NCBI GenBank assembly: GCA_027493875.1
Contig: JAOSJX010000012.1
Location: forward strand, 124,001 to 188,000
Direction of reading: 5' to 3'
Length of the DNA: 64,000 nucleotides
From: Deltaproteobacteria bacterium
GTDB taxonomy: Bacteria > Lernaellota > Lernaellaia > JACKCT01
Shown here one piece after another: positions 1 through 8,593 of the stretch. The notes under the pieces were generated by a model. It worked only from the letters and a program-made list of their open reading frames with translations, searched no databases and was not told the DNA's origin. A program made the translations under genes and the position numbers. Numbering within the stretch: the first letter of the stretch is position 1; each line of letters starts with the position of its first letter.

Positions 1-1
1 C

Positions 2-864
2 GCCGCCCGCGCGCAGCTCGCCCCGGTGATCTACGCGGGCATCCAGCACGGCGGACAGCTCACCACAACGACCGACGTCGAAAATTTCCCCGGCTTCGAA
101 AACGGCATCATGGGACCCGCGCTCATGGAGGAGATGACGAAACAGGCCGAGCGTTTCGGAACCAAAATCGTTTACGACATGGTGACGCGCGCGGATTTTT
201 CCGGCCGTCCGCTCAAGCTGTGGGCCGGCGACGAGGAGATCGAAACGCAAAGCGTCATCATCGCGACCGGCGCCACGGCGAAGACGCTCGGCCTCGCCGG
301 CGAACAAAAACTCATGGGACGCGGCTTGTCGACCTGCGCCACCTGCGACGGTTTTTTCTACAAAGGCAAGCGCGTCGCGGTGGTCGGCGGCGGCGACTCC
401 GCGATGGAAGAGGCGACCTACCTCGCAAATCTCGCAAGCGAGGTCGTGCTTTTGCATCGGCGCGACGAATTCCGCGCGTCGCCGATTATGATCAAACGCG
501 CCATGGACCATCCGAAGATCAAGATCCTGACCCCCTACCTCATCGCCGACACGGTGGCGAACGACGCGGGCTGACCGCGGTGAAAATCGAGAACCGCAAA
601 ACCGGCGAGCAAAGCGAACTCGAGATCGACGGTTTGTTCATGGCCATCGGGCACATCCCGAACTCCGAGATTTTCGCCGACTATGTGGACACCGACGAAC
701 AGGGCTACATCAAAGTCCAGGATTTTACGCGCACCCGCACGCCGGGCGTCTTCGCCGCGGGCGATATCGCCGACCCGCATTTCCGCCAGGCCGTCACCGC
801 CGCGGGAATGGGCTGCCAGGCCGCCATCCAGGCGCAGCGCTATCTCGAGGAACTCGAGGCCTGA
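2..864 (+). CDS. trxB: Thioredoxin reductase, 5' end outside window, one frameshift
   Basis: Cytoplasmic flavoenzyme that moves electrons from NADPH through FAD and a CxxC pair to thioredoxin. Seen: the redox motif STCATCDGFF (cysteines near 335-346), the NADPH-binding VVGGGDSAMEEA just after it, HRRDEFRAS, and the C-terminal FAD motif TPGVFAAGDI. The N-terminal FAD GxGxxG segment lies left of the window. The frame changes at the GGG run 568-570; adding one G joins DAG to LTAVKIENR, so this is read as one gene with a probable indel error. yidD begins 3 bases after the stop, which suggests translational coupling. Family assignment is firm. Confidence 0.95.
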   Translation, partial: RPRAARPGDLRGHPARRTAHHNDRRRKFPRLRKRHHGTRAHGGDDETGRAFRNQNRLRHGDARGFFRPSAQAVGRRRGDRNAKRHHRDRRHGEDARPRRRTKTHGTRLVDLRHLRRFFLQRQARRGGRRRRLRDGRGDLPRKSRKRGRAFASARRIPRVADYDQTRHGPSEDQDPDPLPHRRHGGERRGLTAVKIENRKTGEQSELEIDGLFMAIGHIPNSEIFADYVDTDEQGYIKVQDFTRTRTPGVFAAGDIADPHFRQAVTAAGMGCQAAIQAQRYLEELEA

Positions 865-867
865 GTC

Positions 868-1188
868 ATGCCGCGCAAGGCCCTTTCGCCGAAGTTGCGA
901 AGGGGCCTTTGGCTTTTTCTCGCGGTCTTCGTCGTGCTGATCGCCGCGGACAATTTCCGGACTCCCGAAAGACAGGTGAGCGCCCGAGTTCTCTTGGCGG
1001 CGATCGGCGCCTATCAGCACCATCTGGCGTCACATGTCCCGTCCCACTGCCGATTTGAGCCGACGTGTAGTGAGTACGCGCGGCTCGCTGTTGGAAAGTA
1101 CGGCGCCGTCCGCGGCGGCCTCAAAGCCTCGTGGCGTGTCATCCGCTGCTCGCCCCTGACAAAAAATCCGGGAAAAGACTATCCTTGA
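868..1188 (+). CDS. yidD: YidD family membrane protein insertion efficiency factor
   Basis: Small membrane-associated protein of the YidD family, known to assist YidC-dependent insertion of inner membrane proteins. Seen: 106 residues, one N-terminal hydrophobic helix (about residues 11-27), then the family core with the SHCRFEPTCSEYA box, a GxxRGG segment (GAVRGGLKASW) and the RVIRCSP cysteine motif. Three conserved cysteines are present. YidD is usually encoded beside rnpA/yidC/rpmH; here it follows trxB with a 3-base gap, an unusual setting. It is a little longer at the N terminus than typical 70-90 residue members because of the extra hydrophobic segment. The frame is intact. Confidence 0.85.
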   Translation: MPRKALSPKLRRGLWLFLAVFVVLIAADNFRTPERQVSARVLLAAIGAYQHHLASHVPSHCRFEPTCSEYARLAVGKYGAVRGGLKASWRVIRCSPLTKNPGKDYP

Positions 1189-1249
1189 AGGATGATAAAC
1201 GGTGTAAGGATCGAGTTGAGAAAACGGTGCCGCGAAACCGATCACGTCC

Positions 1250-1305
1250 AACCAATAACCAATAACCAACAACCAAAAACCAAAAACCAAAAACCAAAAA
1301 CCAAA
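1250..1305. repeat. Eight-unit heptanucleotide tandem repeat AACCAAW/C
   Basis: Eight contiguous 7-base units: AACCAAT twice, AACCAAC once, AACCAAA five times. It lies in the 182-base gap between yidD and the pentapeptide-repeat gene and encodes nothing evident. Unit drift from T through C to A is seen directly. Confidence 0.9.
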
Positions 1306-1313
1306 TACGCACT

Positions 1314-1337
1314 CCTCTGTGCCTCGGGGCCTCTGTG
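1314..1337. repeat. Direct repeat CCTCTGTG, 16-base period
   Basis: Two exact copies of CCTCTGTG (1314-1321 and 1330-1337) separated by CCTCGGGG, nine bases after the heptamer array. It resembles, in reverse complement, the CAGAG-type repeat at 6043-6069. Confidence 0.6.
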
Positions 1338-1370
1338 GTGATATCTAAAGAAGAGTTCGCTCCTTCCCCG

Positions 1371-1985
1371 ATGTCGTTTCACGACATGCTCGGTCTTTTT
1401 GCGCGCCGGGCAGGTGGAGCGGTGGAACGCGCTGCGGCGCGACCATCCCGATTGGACGCGGCCCCTGCTCGAAAAATGCGTGATCGGGGGGTATCGCTCG
1501 CCGGAATCGACTTGCGCGGCGCGCGGCTTCAGGGCGCGAATCTGGTGGACGCGGATCTCTCCGGCGCCGATTTGCGCGAGGCGATGCTGGCGCGTTCTAC
1601 CTTGGCCGCGGCGAATCTCGCCGGCGCCAACCTGGACGGCGCCAATCTCGTTCACGCGAATCTCGAAGGCGCGATCTTACGCGGCGCGAGCGTCAACGGT
1701 GTGAAACTGCGCGACGCATTTTTGAAAGACGCGGATTTGTCGGAAACGAATCTCTCCGGCCACGATCTGGCCTGGACGCAAATGCCCGGCGCCAATCTCT
1801 CCGGCGCCGATCTTTCCGGCGCCGATCTCGGCGAGGCGGATCTCTCCGGCGCGAATCTTCGAGGCGCAAACCTCTCCGCCGCCCGCTTCGACGGCACGGA
1901 CCTCACGAACGCCGATCTGCGCGGCGCGAATCTCGACGGCGCGGATCTCACCGCCGCCGAAACCGACGGCGCGACATTCGATTAG
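1371..1985 (+). CDS. Pentapeptide repeat protein, two compensating frameshifts
   Basis: Protein built mainly of A(D/N)LXX pentapeptides that should fold as a right-handed quadrilateral beta-helix (Pfam Pentapeptide family); substrate or partner unknown. From about 1495 to the stop nearly every fifth residue is Leu with A/G-A-D/N before it (GANLVDADLSGADLREA and onward), interrupted once by SGHDLAWTQMPG. The start is placed at ATG 1371 because dropping one T from the T run 1396-1400 and adding one G to the G run near 1485-1490 yields a sensible N-terminal segment containing QVERWNALRRDHPDWT, commonly seen ahead of pentapeptide arrays. Without these corrections the N-terminal 40 residues are out of frame. 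No signal peptide; probably cytoplasmic. Confidence 0.85.
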   Translation: MSFHDMLGLFARRAGGAVERAAARPSRLDAAPARKMRDRGVSLAGIDLRGARLQGANLVDADLSGADLREAMLARSTLAAANLAGANLDGANLVHANLEGAILRGASVNGVKLRDAFLKDADLSETNLSGHDLAWTQMPGANLSGADLSGADLGEADLSGANLRGANLSAARFDGTDLTNADLRGANLDGADLTAAETDGATFD

Positions 1986-2052
1986 AGTAGTTTTCGGTTT
2001 TTCGTCGCCGTATTTCTTTCACCCCGACAGCTTATTTGCTCCACGCCGTTGG

Positions 2053-2074
2053 CTGTCGACTGAAAACTGTCGAC
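2053..2074 (-). repeat. GTCGAC-type intergenic repeat, copy 1
   Basis: Contains CTGTCGAC twice (2053-2060, 2067-2074) around TGAAAA. Its reverse complement matches 8468-8489 at all but one base. It lies in the gap between the convergent pentapeptide-repeat and permease genes. Confidence 0.7.
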
Positions 2075-2123
2075 CGCGCCCGTCTAATGTTTGTTGAGGA
2101 GATACCTATATTCGCGAACCGCT

Positions 2124-2921
2124 CTAGACCTTCACATCCAACGCATCACGCAGTCCGTCGCCGAGAAAGTTGAAAGCGAGGACGGTGACGAGCACGGCGA
2201 GCCCCGGCCAAGTCGACAGGTGCGGTGCGAAGAGAAGGTAATCGACGCCTTCCGAGAGCATCCCGCCCCACGTCGGCATGTCCTGCGGGCCGAGACCGAG
2301 AAACGACAGCGACGATTCGGCCAGAATAAATCCCGCGACGGAGAACGTCGCCTGCACCATCACCGGCGGCGCCAACTCGGGAAGAATGTGCCGCCCGAGA
2401 ATGCGCGCGGGACTCGCGCCGATGGCGCGCGCGGCGGTGACGAAATCCCGTTCGCGTAGCGAGAGAACCTGGCCGCGAACCAATCGCGCGAATCCCACCC
2501 ACCCGAGCAACGACAGCGCAATGATGACGTTGACGAACGACGGGCCGAGAACACCTGCGATGGCAATCGCAAGCAAGATGCCGGGAAACGCGAGCAGGAC
2601 GTCGACGAGACGCATCAGCGCGGCGTCGACAAAACCCCCGGCGTAACCCGCGAGCATGCCGACAAGCGTGCCGACGATGAGGGAAAGACCGACGGCGATC
2701 ACCCCCACCGCGAGCGATGCGCGCGCGCCGTAAAGCAGACGCGATAAAATATCGCGGCCGAGTTCATCCTGCCCCAAGGGATGCGCGCGGCTCGGTCCTT
2801 CGAGATCGCCCGCCAAATCCAGCGCGCCCGGATCGCGCGGCGCGAGCAAAGGCGCGGCCACCGCGGCGAGCGCGAGGGCGGCGATAAGCACGGCGCCGGT
2901 GAGCGCGAGGCCGTTTTTCAT
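2124..2921 (-). CDS. Dipeptide/oligopeptide-type ABC transporter permease (DppC-like)
   Basis: Inner membrane permease of the BPD_transp_1 family for a peptide or nickel/opine-type ABC importer. Seen: N-terminal OppC_N segment (MKNGLALTGAVLIA, then APLLAPRDP), the family pattern HPLGQDELGRDILSRLLYGARAS, five to six hydrophobic helices, and the EAA loop consistent with VTAARAIGASPARILGRHILPEL that contacts the ATPase. 265 residues, a normal DppC length. ATG 2921 overlaps the end of the upstream dppB-like gene by 4 bases. No binding protein or ATPase genes are beside it, so the substrate cannot be set. The frame is intact. Confidence 0.88.
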   Translation of the reverse strand: MKNGLALTGAVLIAALALAAVAAPLLAPRDPGALDLAGDLEGPSRAHPLGQDELGRDILSRLLYGARASLAVGVIAVGLSLIVGTLVGMLAGYAGGFVDAALMRLVDVLLAFPGILLAIAIAGVLGPSFVNVIIALSLLGWVGFARLVRGQVLSLRERDFVTAARAIGASPARILGRHILPELAPPVMVQATFSVAGFILAESSLSFLGLGPQDMPTWGGMLSEGVDYLLFAPHLSTWPGLAVLVTVLAFNFLGDGLRDALDVKV

Positions 2922-3848
2922 GCCGTCCCTCCCTCGAGACGCACGCGCGGGTCGACCCACGCGTACGCGAGATCCGCGGCGAGATTGACGAGCACGTAGC
3001 AGGCGCTGATGACCAGCACGCATCCCTGAACCAGCGGATAGTCGCGCGATTGAATCGCGCCCACGAGCAGCGTGCCCAGGCCCGGCCACGCGAAAACGGT
3101 TTCCGTGATGATGGCGCCGGACAGCAGCGCGCCGATCTGCAAGCCGACGATCGTGATCACCGGCAGGAGCGCGTTCGGCAGCGCGTGGCGCAACACGACG
3201 GCCCGCTCCGGCAGCCCCTTCGCGCGCGCCGTCAGAATGTAATCCTCGGACATCGCTTCCAACACGGAGGACCGCGTCATGCGCGAGAGAATCGCCGCGA
3301 GCGCGGTCCCCAGCGTGACGGCCGGCAGCACGATCGAACCCGCGCCCTCGCTCCCCGCCACCGGAAACCAGCCCAGTTTGATGGAGAAAACGATTATGAG
3401 CAGCGGGCCGAGCCAGAAGTTCGGCATCGCGACGCCGGTCAGCGCCGCGCCCATCGCCGCTTTGTCAAAGAGCGTGTCCTGCGGACTGCCGCGACGATCC
3501 CGGCGGGTATACCGAGGAGAAGCGCGAGCGCCATGGCCGCCGCCGCAAGCCGCGCGGTCGCCGGCAGACGTTGGGCGATCACCGACGCGACGCCGTCGTG
3601 ATAGAAAAAGCTCTCGCCGAGGTCGCCGGTCAGCGCGCCGCCGATAAAGTGGAGGTATTGCGTCAGGAGCGGTTCGTCGAGACCGAGTTGCGCGCGCAGT
3701 TGCGCTTTGTCCGCCGCGTGCGCGGTTTCGCCGAGCATGACGTCAATGGGATCACCCGGCACCAGGTGGATGAAAAAAAGACGAGCGTCGCCACCCCGAA
3801 GACGGTGGGCACGAGCAGGAGCAGTCTTTTGGCGACGTAGCGCGTCAT
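2918..3848 (-). CDS. Dipeptide/oligopeptide-type ABC permease (DppB-like), two frameshifts
   Basis: Partner permease to the DppC-like gene. Seen in three frame segments: the N-terminal MTRYVAKRLLLLVPTVFGVA helix, then VPGDPIDVMLGETA with the periplasmic loop GDLGESFFYHDGVASVIAQRLPAT, then the C-terminal helices with the EAA-like loop YILTARAKGLPERAVVLRHA and FAWPGLGTLLVGAIQSRDYP. The breaks lie in the A-run near 3773-3779 and near 3476-3487. Joined, the protein is about 310 residues, the family length. It starts 4 bases after the stop of the upstream Asp-rich lipoprotein, so the three genes look like one transcription unit. Confidence 0.85.
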
Positions 3849-3852
3849 GGCG

Positions 3853-4384
3853 CTATTCCTCGGGGCAGAGAATACCCCGGCATTGGTTGTACTCGCGGGC
3901 CTCGTCGCGCGTATACGTCAACGTGGTTCCGTCGGGGCAGGTTGTTTCATACCCTCGTCGCCGATATCCACCTCTACGATTTCCTCGTCGCCTTGCGTAT
4001 AGGTCGTCGTCTGCGTGCCGGTGTCCGTCGTAAAGCGAACGCACGGCTCGTCGTCGCCGGGCGAATAAAACCCCGGACCCCTTCGGAGAAAATCGCCTTG
4101 TGACCGTCGGACCACTCGACCGTATAAATGTCGTAAAAGCACGTCCCGTTCAAATCGGGTTGATAGCAACCCTTCAGAAAATCGTCGAAGCAACTCCCGG
4201 CGATCGGGTTGCCCGGACATGGATTTTGAAAATCGTTGTCCTCGCCGCCCTCCGCGTCGTCGTCGGAGGCGTCATCATCGTCATCGTCGTCATCGTCGCC
4301 GCCTCCGCAGGCAACGAGAAGCGCCGACCCCGTCAACAAGCCCGTGAGCAACATCACCAACAACAATTGTGTCCGCATCGGCAT
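3853..4384 (-). CDS. Asp-rich lipoprotein of unknown function, two frameshifts
   Basis: Not recognised beyond its class. Seen: a lipoprotein signal peptide MRTQLLLVMLLTGLLTG ending in lipobox LVAC (start 4384, or 4378 for the second Met), then GGG and a run of nine Asp followed by more acidic residues, then a small Cys-containing domain (NPCPGNPIAGSCFDDF, KGCYQPDLNGTC). The frame shifts at a G-run near 4080 and again near 3948; the continued reading gives FYSPGDDEPCVR and a C terminus with EYNQCRGILCPEE. About 175 residues, at least eight cysteines, suggesting disulfides outside the cytoplasm. It precedes the permease pair with 4-base spacing; whether it is a substrate-capturing partner is speculation. 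Confidence 0.7.
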
Positions 4385-4555
4385 CCGTATCCGCCTCCGT
4401 TTGATTGCTGACGGACTCTACAATACGCCGTCCCGGCCCGACAAGGACCGCCGCCCCGCCCGCCTTGCGGCGCCGCGCCCATTTATGAAATGATGCGTGA
4501 ACTTTTCCGGAAAATTCAACGTTGATCGGCGCCGCGGGCGCGAACGGGTGCATGG

Positions 4556-5916
4556 ATGGAGCAACTCATCGCCTGGACCGAAAAGATCAGCGGATTCGTT
4601 TGGGGAACGCCGCTCCTCGTTTTGCTCGTGGGAACCGGCATCTATTTGTCGATCCGCCTGCGCTTCATTCAATTTCGATTGCTCGGCCTGGGATTGCGCA
4701 TCGCGTTCGGCAAAAGCGACGAGGACGCCCCCCGGCGACATCAGCCACTTCCGATCGCTCATGACCGCCCTCGCCGCGACGATCGGCACCGGCAATATCG
4801 CCGGCGTCGCCACGGCCATCGCCGCGGGCGGCCCCGGCGCGCTGTTCTGGATGTGGATCACCGCGATCTTCGGCATGGCGACGAAATACGCCGAAGGCAT
4901 CCTCGCCGTGAAGTACCGAATCACCGACGAGAACGGCGAGATGGCCGGCGGGCCGATGTTCTATATCGAACGCGGCCTCGGGCAAAAATGGCTCGGCGTG
5001 CTCTTCGCCGTGTTCGGCGCGATCGCGGCGTTCGGCATCGGTAATCTCGTCCAGGCGCACTCCGCGGCCGACGCCCTGCACGACGCGTTTGGCTTCAGCC
5101 GCCTCGTGACCGGCGTGATTCTCGCGGGCGCCACCGCGCTGATCGTCCTTGGCGGCGTGAAGTCCATCGGCCGGGCCTGCGGCGTCATCGTCCCGTTCAT
5201 GGCCGTATTTTTATATCGCCGCGTGCCTCGTTATTTTGCTGATTCATGTGCACAAAATTCCCGCGGCGATCGGTTTCATTTTCCAATCGGCGCTGACCGG
5301 TACGGCGGCCATGGGCGGCTTCCTCGGCGCCACGATAAAAATGGCCATTCAAAAAGGCGTGTCGCGCGGCGTGTTCTCGAACGAATCCGGCCTGGGTTCC
5401 GCGCCCATCGCCGCCGCCGCCGCCAAAACGACCGTTCCCGCCCGTCAGGCCCTCGTCTCCATGACCGGCACGTTCATCGACACCATCATCATCTGCACCA
5501 TGACCGGTCTCGTCATCGTCACCACCGGCGCGTGGACGGTGCTCGCCGACGGCAAGGCCCTTTCCGGCGTGCCGCTGACGGCGCAGGCGTTTTCCACGGG
5601 CCTGCCGGGGACGTGGGGCAATTTCGTCGTCACCATCGGCATCCTGTTTTTCACGTACTCGACGCTGATCGGCTGGAGCTACTACGGCGAGAAATGCCTG
5701 GAATACCTGGTCGGCGTGCGCGGGATCAAACCCTACCGCGTGCTCTGGGTGATCGTGGTCGTCATCGGAACGCAGTCCAAACTCGCGCTCGTCTGGAACT
5801 TCGCGGATATTATGAACGGCCTGATGGCGGTGCCCAACTTGATCGCGCTGCTCGTGCTCGCCGGCGCCGTCGCGAAGGAAACGAAGGAGTTCGAATCGAC
5901 GTTAAGGACGGGCTAG
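4556..5916 (+). CDS. Sodium:alanine/glycine symporter (AGCS family), two frameshifts
   Basis: Secondary transporter importing alanine or glycine with Na+ across the inner membrane. Seen: N-terminal helix [16 protein letters not shown] with the IRLRFIQFR signature, the AGCS motif [40 protein letters not shown], then in the last segment [17 protein letters not shown] and [15 protein letters not shown], ending [17 protein letters not shown]. Breaks: an extra C in the C run 4729-4734 and an extra T in the run near 5210-5214; joined length is about 450 residues as in the family. It stops at 5916, immediately before a reading-frame remnant of queE. Confidence 0.92.
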
Positions 5917-6028
5917 GCAATGCCACGGCGGTGAAGTTGCCGAGCGGATCGTCGCCGACAAACTCCCCGTCCGTTTCCAACTCCAGATGCACAAGTTCAT
6001 CTGGCCGCCCGATGCGCGCGGTGTGTAA
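5915..6028 (+). pseudogene. queE: C-terminal remnant of QueE (7-carboxy-7-deazaguanine synthase)
   Basis: In a frame different from the symporter there is an open tail reading [20 protein letters not shown] and then IWPPDARGV before TAA 6026-6028. This matches the QueE C-terminal pattern (VRxxxQLHxxxWxxxxRGV) that I know from Bacillus-type QueE. Only about 35 codons remain; the radical-SAM CxxxCxxC part is absent because symporter sequence lies directly upstream. The next gene, on the opposite strand, is queF, the last preQ1 enzyme, which supports a former queuosine cluster. It could mark a deletion, a symporter insertion or an assembly junction. Confidence 0.65.
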
Positions 6029-6042
6029 GCGCCTTTTTTAAA

Positions 6043-6069
6043 CGCAGAGACCGCGGAGACCGCAGAGTG
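6043..6069. repeat. Nine-base periodic repeat CGCAGAGAC x3
   Basis: Three adjacent 9-base units: CGCAGAGAC, CGCGGAGAC, CGCAGAGTG. It sits in the short gap between the queE remnant and queF (convergent), flanked by a T-run at 6034-6039 that could serve as a terminator tail. Confidence 0.8.
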
Positions 6070-6162
6070 AACCGCGAATCGCTGCGCGGCTTTTCGCCAG
6101 GGATGGCTTTTGGATCAACACCAAGCGCCTATATCGACGCATTGGACGGGATGGACGACCGT

Positions 6163-6563
6163 TTATGAATTTCGCGCTCGCCCCCGCAAAGCGCGGCACG
6201 TAACACTGATCCCCCGCGGCGGTTGTAGCGGCCGGTCACGTCGAGGCTTTTGGGTTTGAACTGCGCGAACAGATCGTCGGCGAGCGCCGCGACGATTTCC
6301 TCGTTGAATCCCTTCCGGTTGCGGAAACCTTGCAGATAGAGCTTCAGTGATTTCGTTTCCACGATGGACGCGCGGGGCACGTAACGAATTTCCAGCGTGC
6401 CGAAATCCGGCTGCCCAGTGACGGGACAGATCGTCGTAAACTCCGCGCAGTCGAGCGTTATCTCCACGTCGCCTTTTTTCCACGGAATCAATTCCACGCG
6501 GTCGATCGGTCCCGCGACGGACTTCCCCAGGTATTTCGGCTTGTACGGTTTTTTCGCGGGCAT
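6163..6563 (-). CDS. queF: preQ0 reductase (NADPH-dependent 7-cyano-7-deazaguanine reductase), one frameshift
   Basis: Cytoplasmic T-fold enzyme reducing preQ0 to preQ1 with NADPH in queuosine biosynthesis. Seen: the catalytic cysteine segment EFTTICPVTGQPDFGTLEI, the signature ETKSLKLYLQGFRNRKGFNE, and DVTGRYNRRGG near the end. The last part shifts frame in a five-G run near 6214; adding one G gives RGGISVTCRALRGRARNS and the stop at 6163. About 132 residues, the short YkvM-type QueF. ATG 6563 is chosen over the Met at 6575 because AGGAAG lies at good spacing before it. Faces the queE remnant. Confidence 0.93.
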
Positions 6564-6719
6564 GGCCTTCCTCATCGATATGACCGGGGCGCGATGAATC
6601 GCGCCCGTACAGAGTTAGACCGGCGCGGCGCGGGCGTCAATTGAGCGGTCCGCCGCTTCGTGTTAAACAAATTCCGGGCCGAACGCGTGGCCCGTTTATC
6701 CATTCTTGGGGAGATTGCC

Positions 6720-8457
6720 ATGACGGAGCTGACTTATAAGCACGGCGTTCCGCAGTACACGCTCGAACACTTCGAAAAAGACTTCGCCGACCGCCATCTT
6801 CTGCACGGCGTGATCGCGAAATGGGCGAAGGAAACGCCCGACAAGATCGCCATCATCGACGCGGAAGACGGCCGCGAATACACCTACGCGGAATTCGACC
6901 GCACCACGACGGCGCTGGCGCTGCGTTTGGTGGAGATGGGTTTCGGCAAAGGCGATTTTCTCGCGACGTCGCTGCCCTTTTTGCCCGAGCATATCTTTCT
7001 CGAATACGCCTGTTTCAAGATCGGTACGATCCACGCGCCGCTCGACCTGCGCCTGAAAGGCCCGGAGGTGATCCGTTCCCTCGGCCTCATCAAAGCCAAG
7101 GGCTTTGCGTTTCTCGGCAAGACACCCATCGCGGACTTTTCCGCGCTCGGCCAGGCCGTGCAGCAGAACTGCGATTACGTCGAACACTTCATTCAATTCT
7201 CACCGCCGGACGAGTGTATCGATGGGGCGATCTCGGCGTTCACGATCGCGGGGGAAGCAAAAGCTCTCGGCGAGGCTGTGATGAAAGACCCGGAGCATCC
7301 CACGTTGAAGAAATTCGTCGAGCTGACGTCACAGGTCGGCGAGAACGACGGCGCGCAGGTCATCTACACGACCGGCTCCACAGGTTTTCCGAAGCCCGCG
7401 CTCCTCACGCACCGCAATATTACCTGCCAGAACCTGGGCCTCGCCGGCGCGTTCGGCATGGACCACGACCCGCGCATGCTGGTCAACCTTCCGCCGTCGC
7501 ACGTGGGCGGACAAGCCGAGCAACTTATGACGCCGTTCTTCCATGGCGGCACCGCGGTGGTGCTGCACATTTTCGACGCGGAAAAATCCCTCAAGGCGAT
7601 TCAGGAGTTCAAGGTCGATTCCTTCGGCCAGATTCCGGCGCTGTTCGCCATGCAGTGGCGGCTGCCGAATTACAACGACTACGACCGCTCGTCGCTCAAA
7701 TTTGCGCTCTACGGCGGGCAGCAGGTTTCGCGGCAGTTTCTCGAAAACCTCGCGGCGATGTGCCCACGCTTCGGCACGGGACTCGGGCTGACGGAAATGG
7801 CCGGGTTCGTTACCTACACGCCGCTCGACGGCACGGTGGACGACATCGTCGCGGGCATCGGTTTCGACATGCCGATGACGCCTCTGTCGATCCGCAAACC
7901 GATGAAAGAAGACGGCAGCGCCGGCGACGAACTCCCCCGACGGCGAGCCGGGCGAAATCTGTTTTTCCGGCCCGCAGGTTTTTGTTTCCTATGTGAATAA
8001 CGACGAAGCTTATCGCAAAACCGTTTCGACGGACGGCGTCTGCTATACCGGCGACCTCGGCTACAAGGACGAAATGGGTCTGCACTTCTCCGGACGCAGC
8101 AAGCTCGTCATCAAGCCGAAGGGTTATCAGGTTCATCCGGGGCAGATCGAAAACCATTTTCTCAATCTCAAGGAGAAAATCGGCGCGGCCGGCGCGGTGG
8201 GCCACGAGCACGAAGTGTTCACGGAAGGCGTGGTGCTCTTCGTCGAGAAAAAGCCCGGCGCCGATCTTTCGCGCGAGGAATTGGACGAACACGCGAAAGG
8301 CATCGCGGCGTATATGCGGCCGACGCATTACGTGGTGCTGGAGGCCGGATCGTTTCCGCTGAACCGCGTGGCGAAGACGGACTACGTGCAGCTCAAGGAA
8401 CGCGCTAAAGACGAAATCGCGCGCTTGCGCGAATCGGGCGGTTGGGACAAGGCCTAG
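6720..8457 (+). CDS. AMP-dependent acyl-CoA synthetase/ligase, one frameshift
   Basis: ANL-superfamily enzyme that activates a carboxylic acid with ATP and transfers it to CoA (or another thiol). Seen: YTYAEFDRTTTALALRL, the P-loop-like motif YTTGSTGFPKPALLTHRN, LPPSHVGGQAEQLMTPFFHG, the adenylate motif GTGLGLTEMAG, and in the C-terminal domain CYTGDLGYKDEMGLHFSGRSK followed by the lysine-containing tail LNRVAKTDYVQLKE. The frame shifts in a five-C run near 7938; removing one C gives DELPDGEPGEICFSGPQ. Joined length about 578 residues. The ATG is preceded by GGGGAGAT. Chain length or type of acid cannot be read from sequence. Confidence 0.9.
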
Positions 8458-8467
8458 GCGGCACGCG

Positions 8468-8547
8468 GTCGACAGTTTTCAGTTGACAGTTGACGGCAAT
8501 CGGCTTTCGTGGGGCCGACGGTGGGCTGTTAACTGTAAACTGTTAAC
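8468..8547 (+). repeat. GTCGAC/GTTAAC-type intergenic repeats, copy 2
   Basis: 8468-8489 is the near-exact reverse complement of the repeat at 2053-2074 (one mismatch). It continues with another AGTTGAC, and at 8526-8547 a related element has CTGTTAAC twice around TGTAAA. Both lie in the 136-base gap before the esterase gene. Confidence 0.7.
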
Positions 8548-8593
8548 CGAACCATCAAACGCCGTGTCTTAACGCGGAAGGAGGAGAACCTTT

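Noticed and set aside
1250..1305. Possible CRISPR array
   Set aside because: Units are 7 bases with no spacers and no cas genes nearby.
4556..5916. Symporter as a pseudogene
   Set aside because: Both frame breaks are single bases in homopolymers and the protein continues without loss; treated as sequencing indels.
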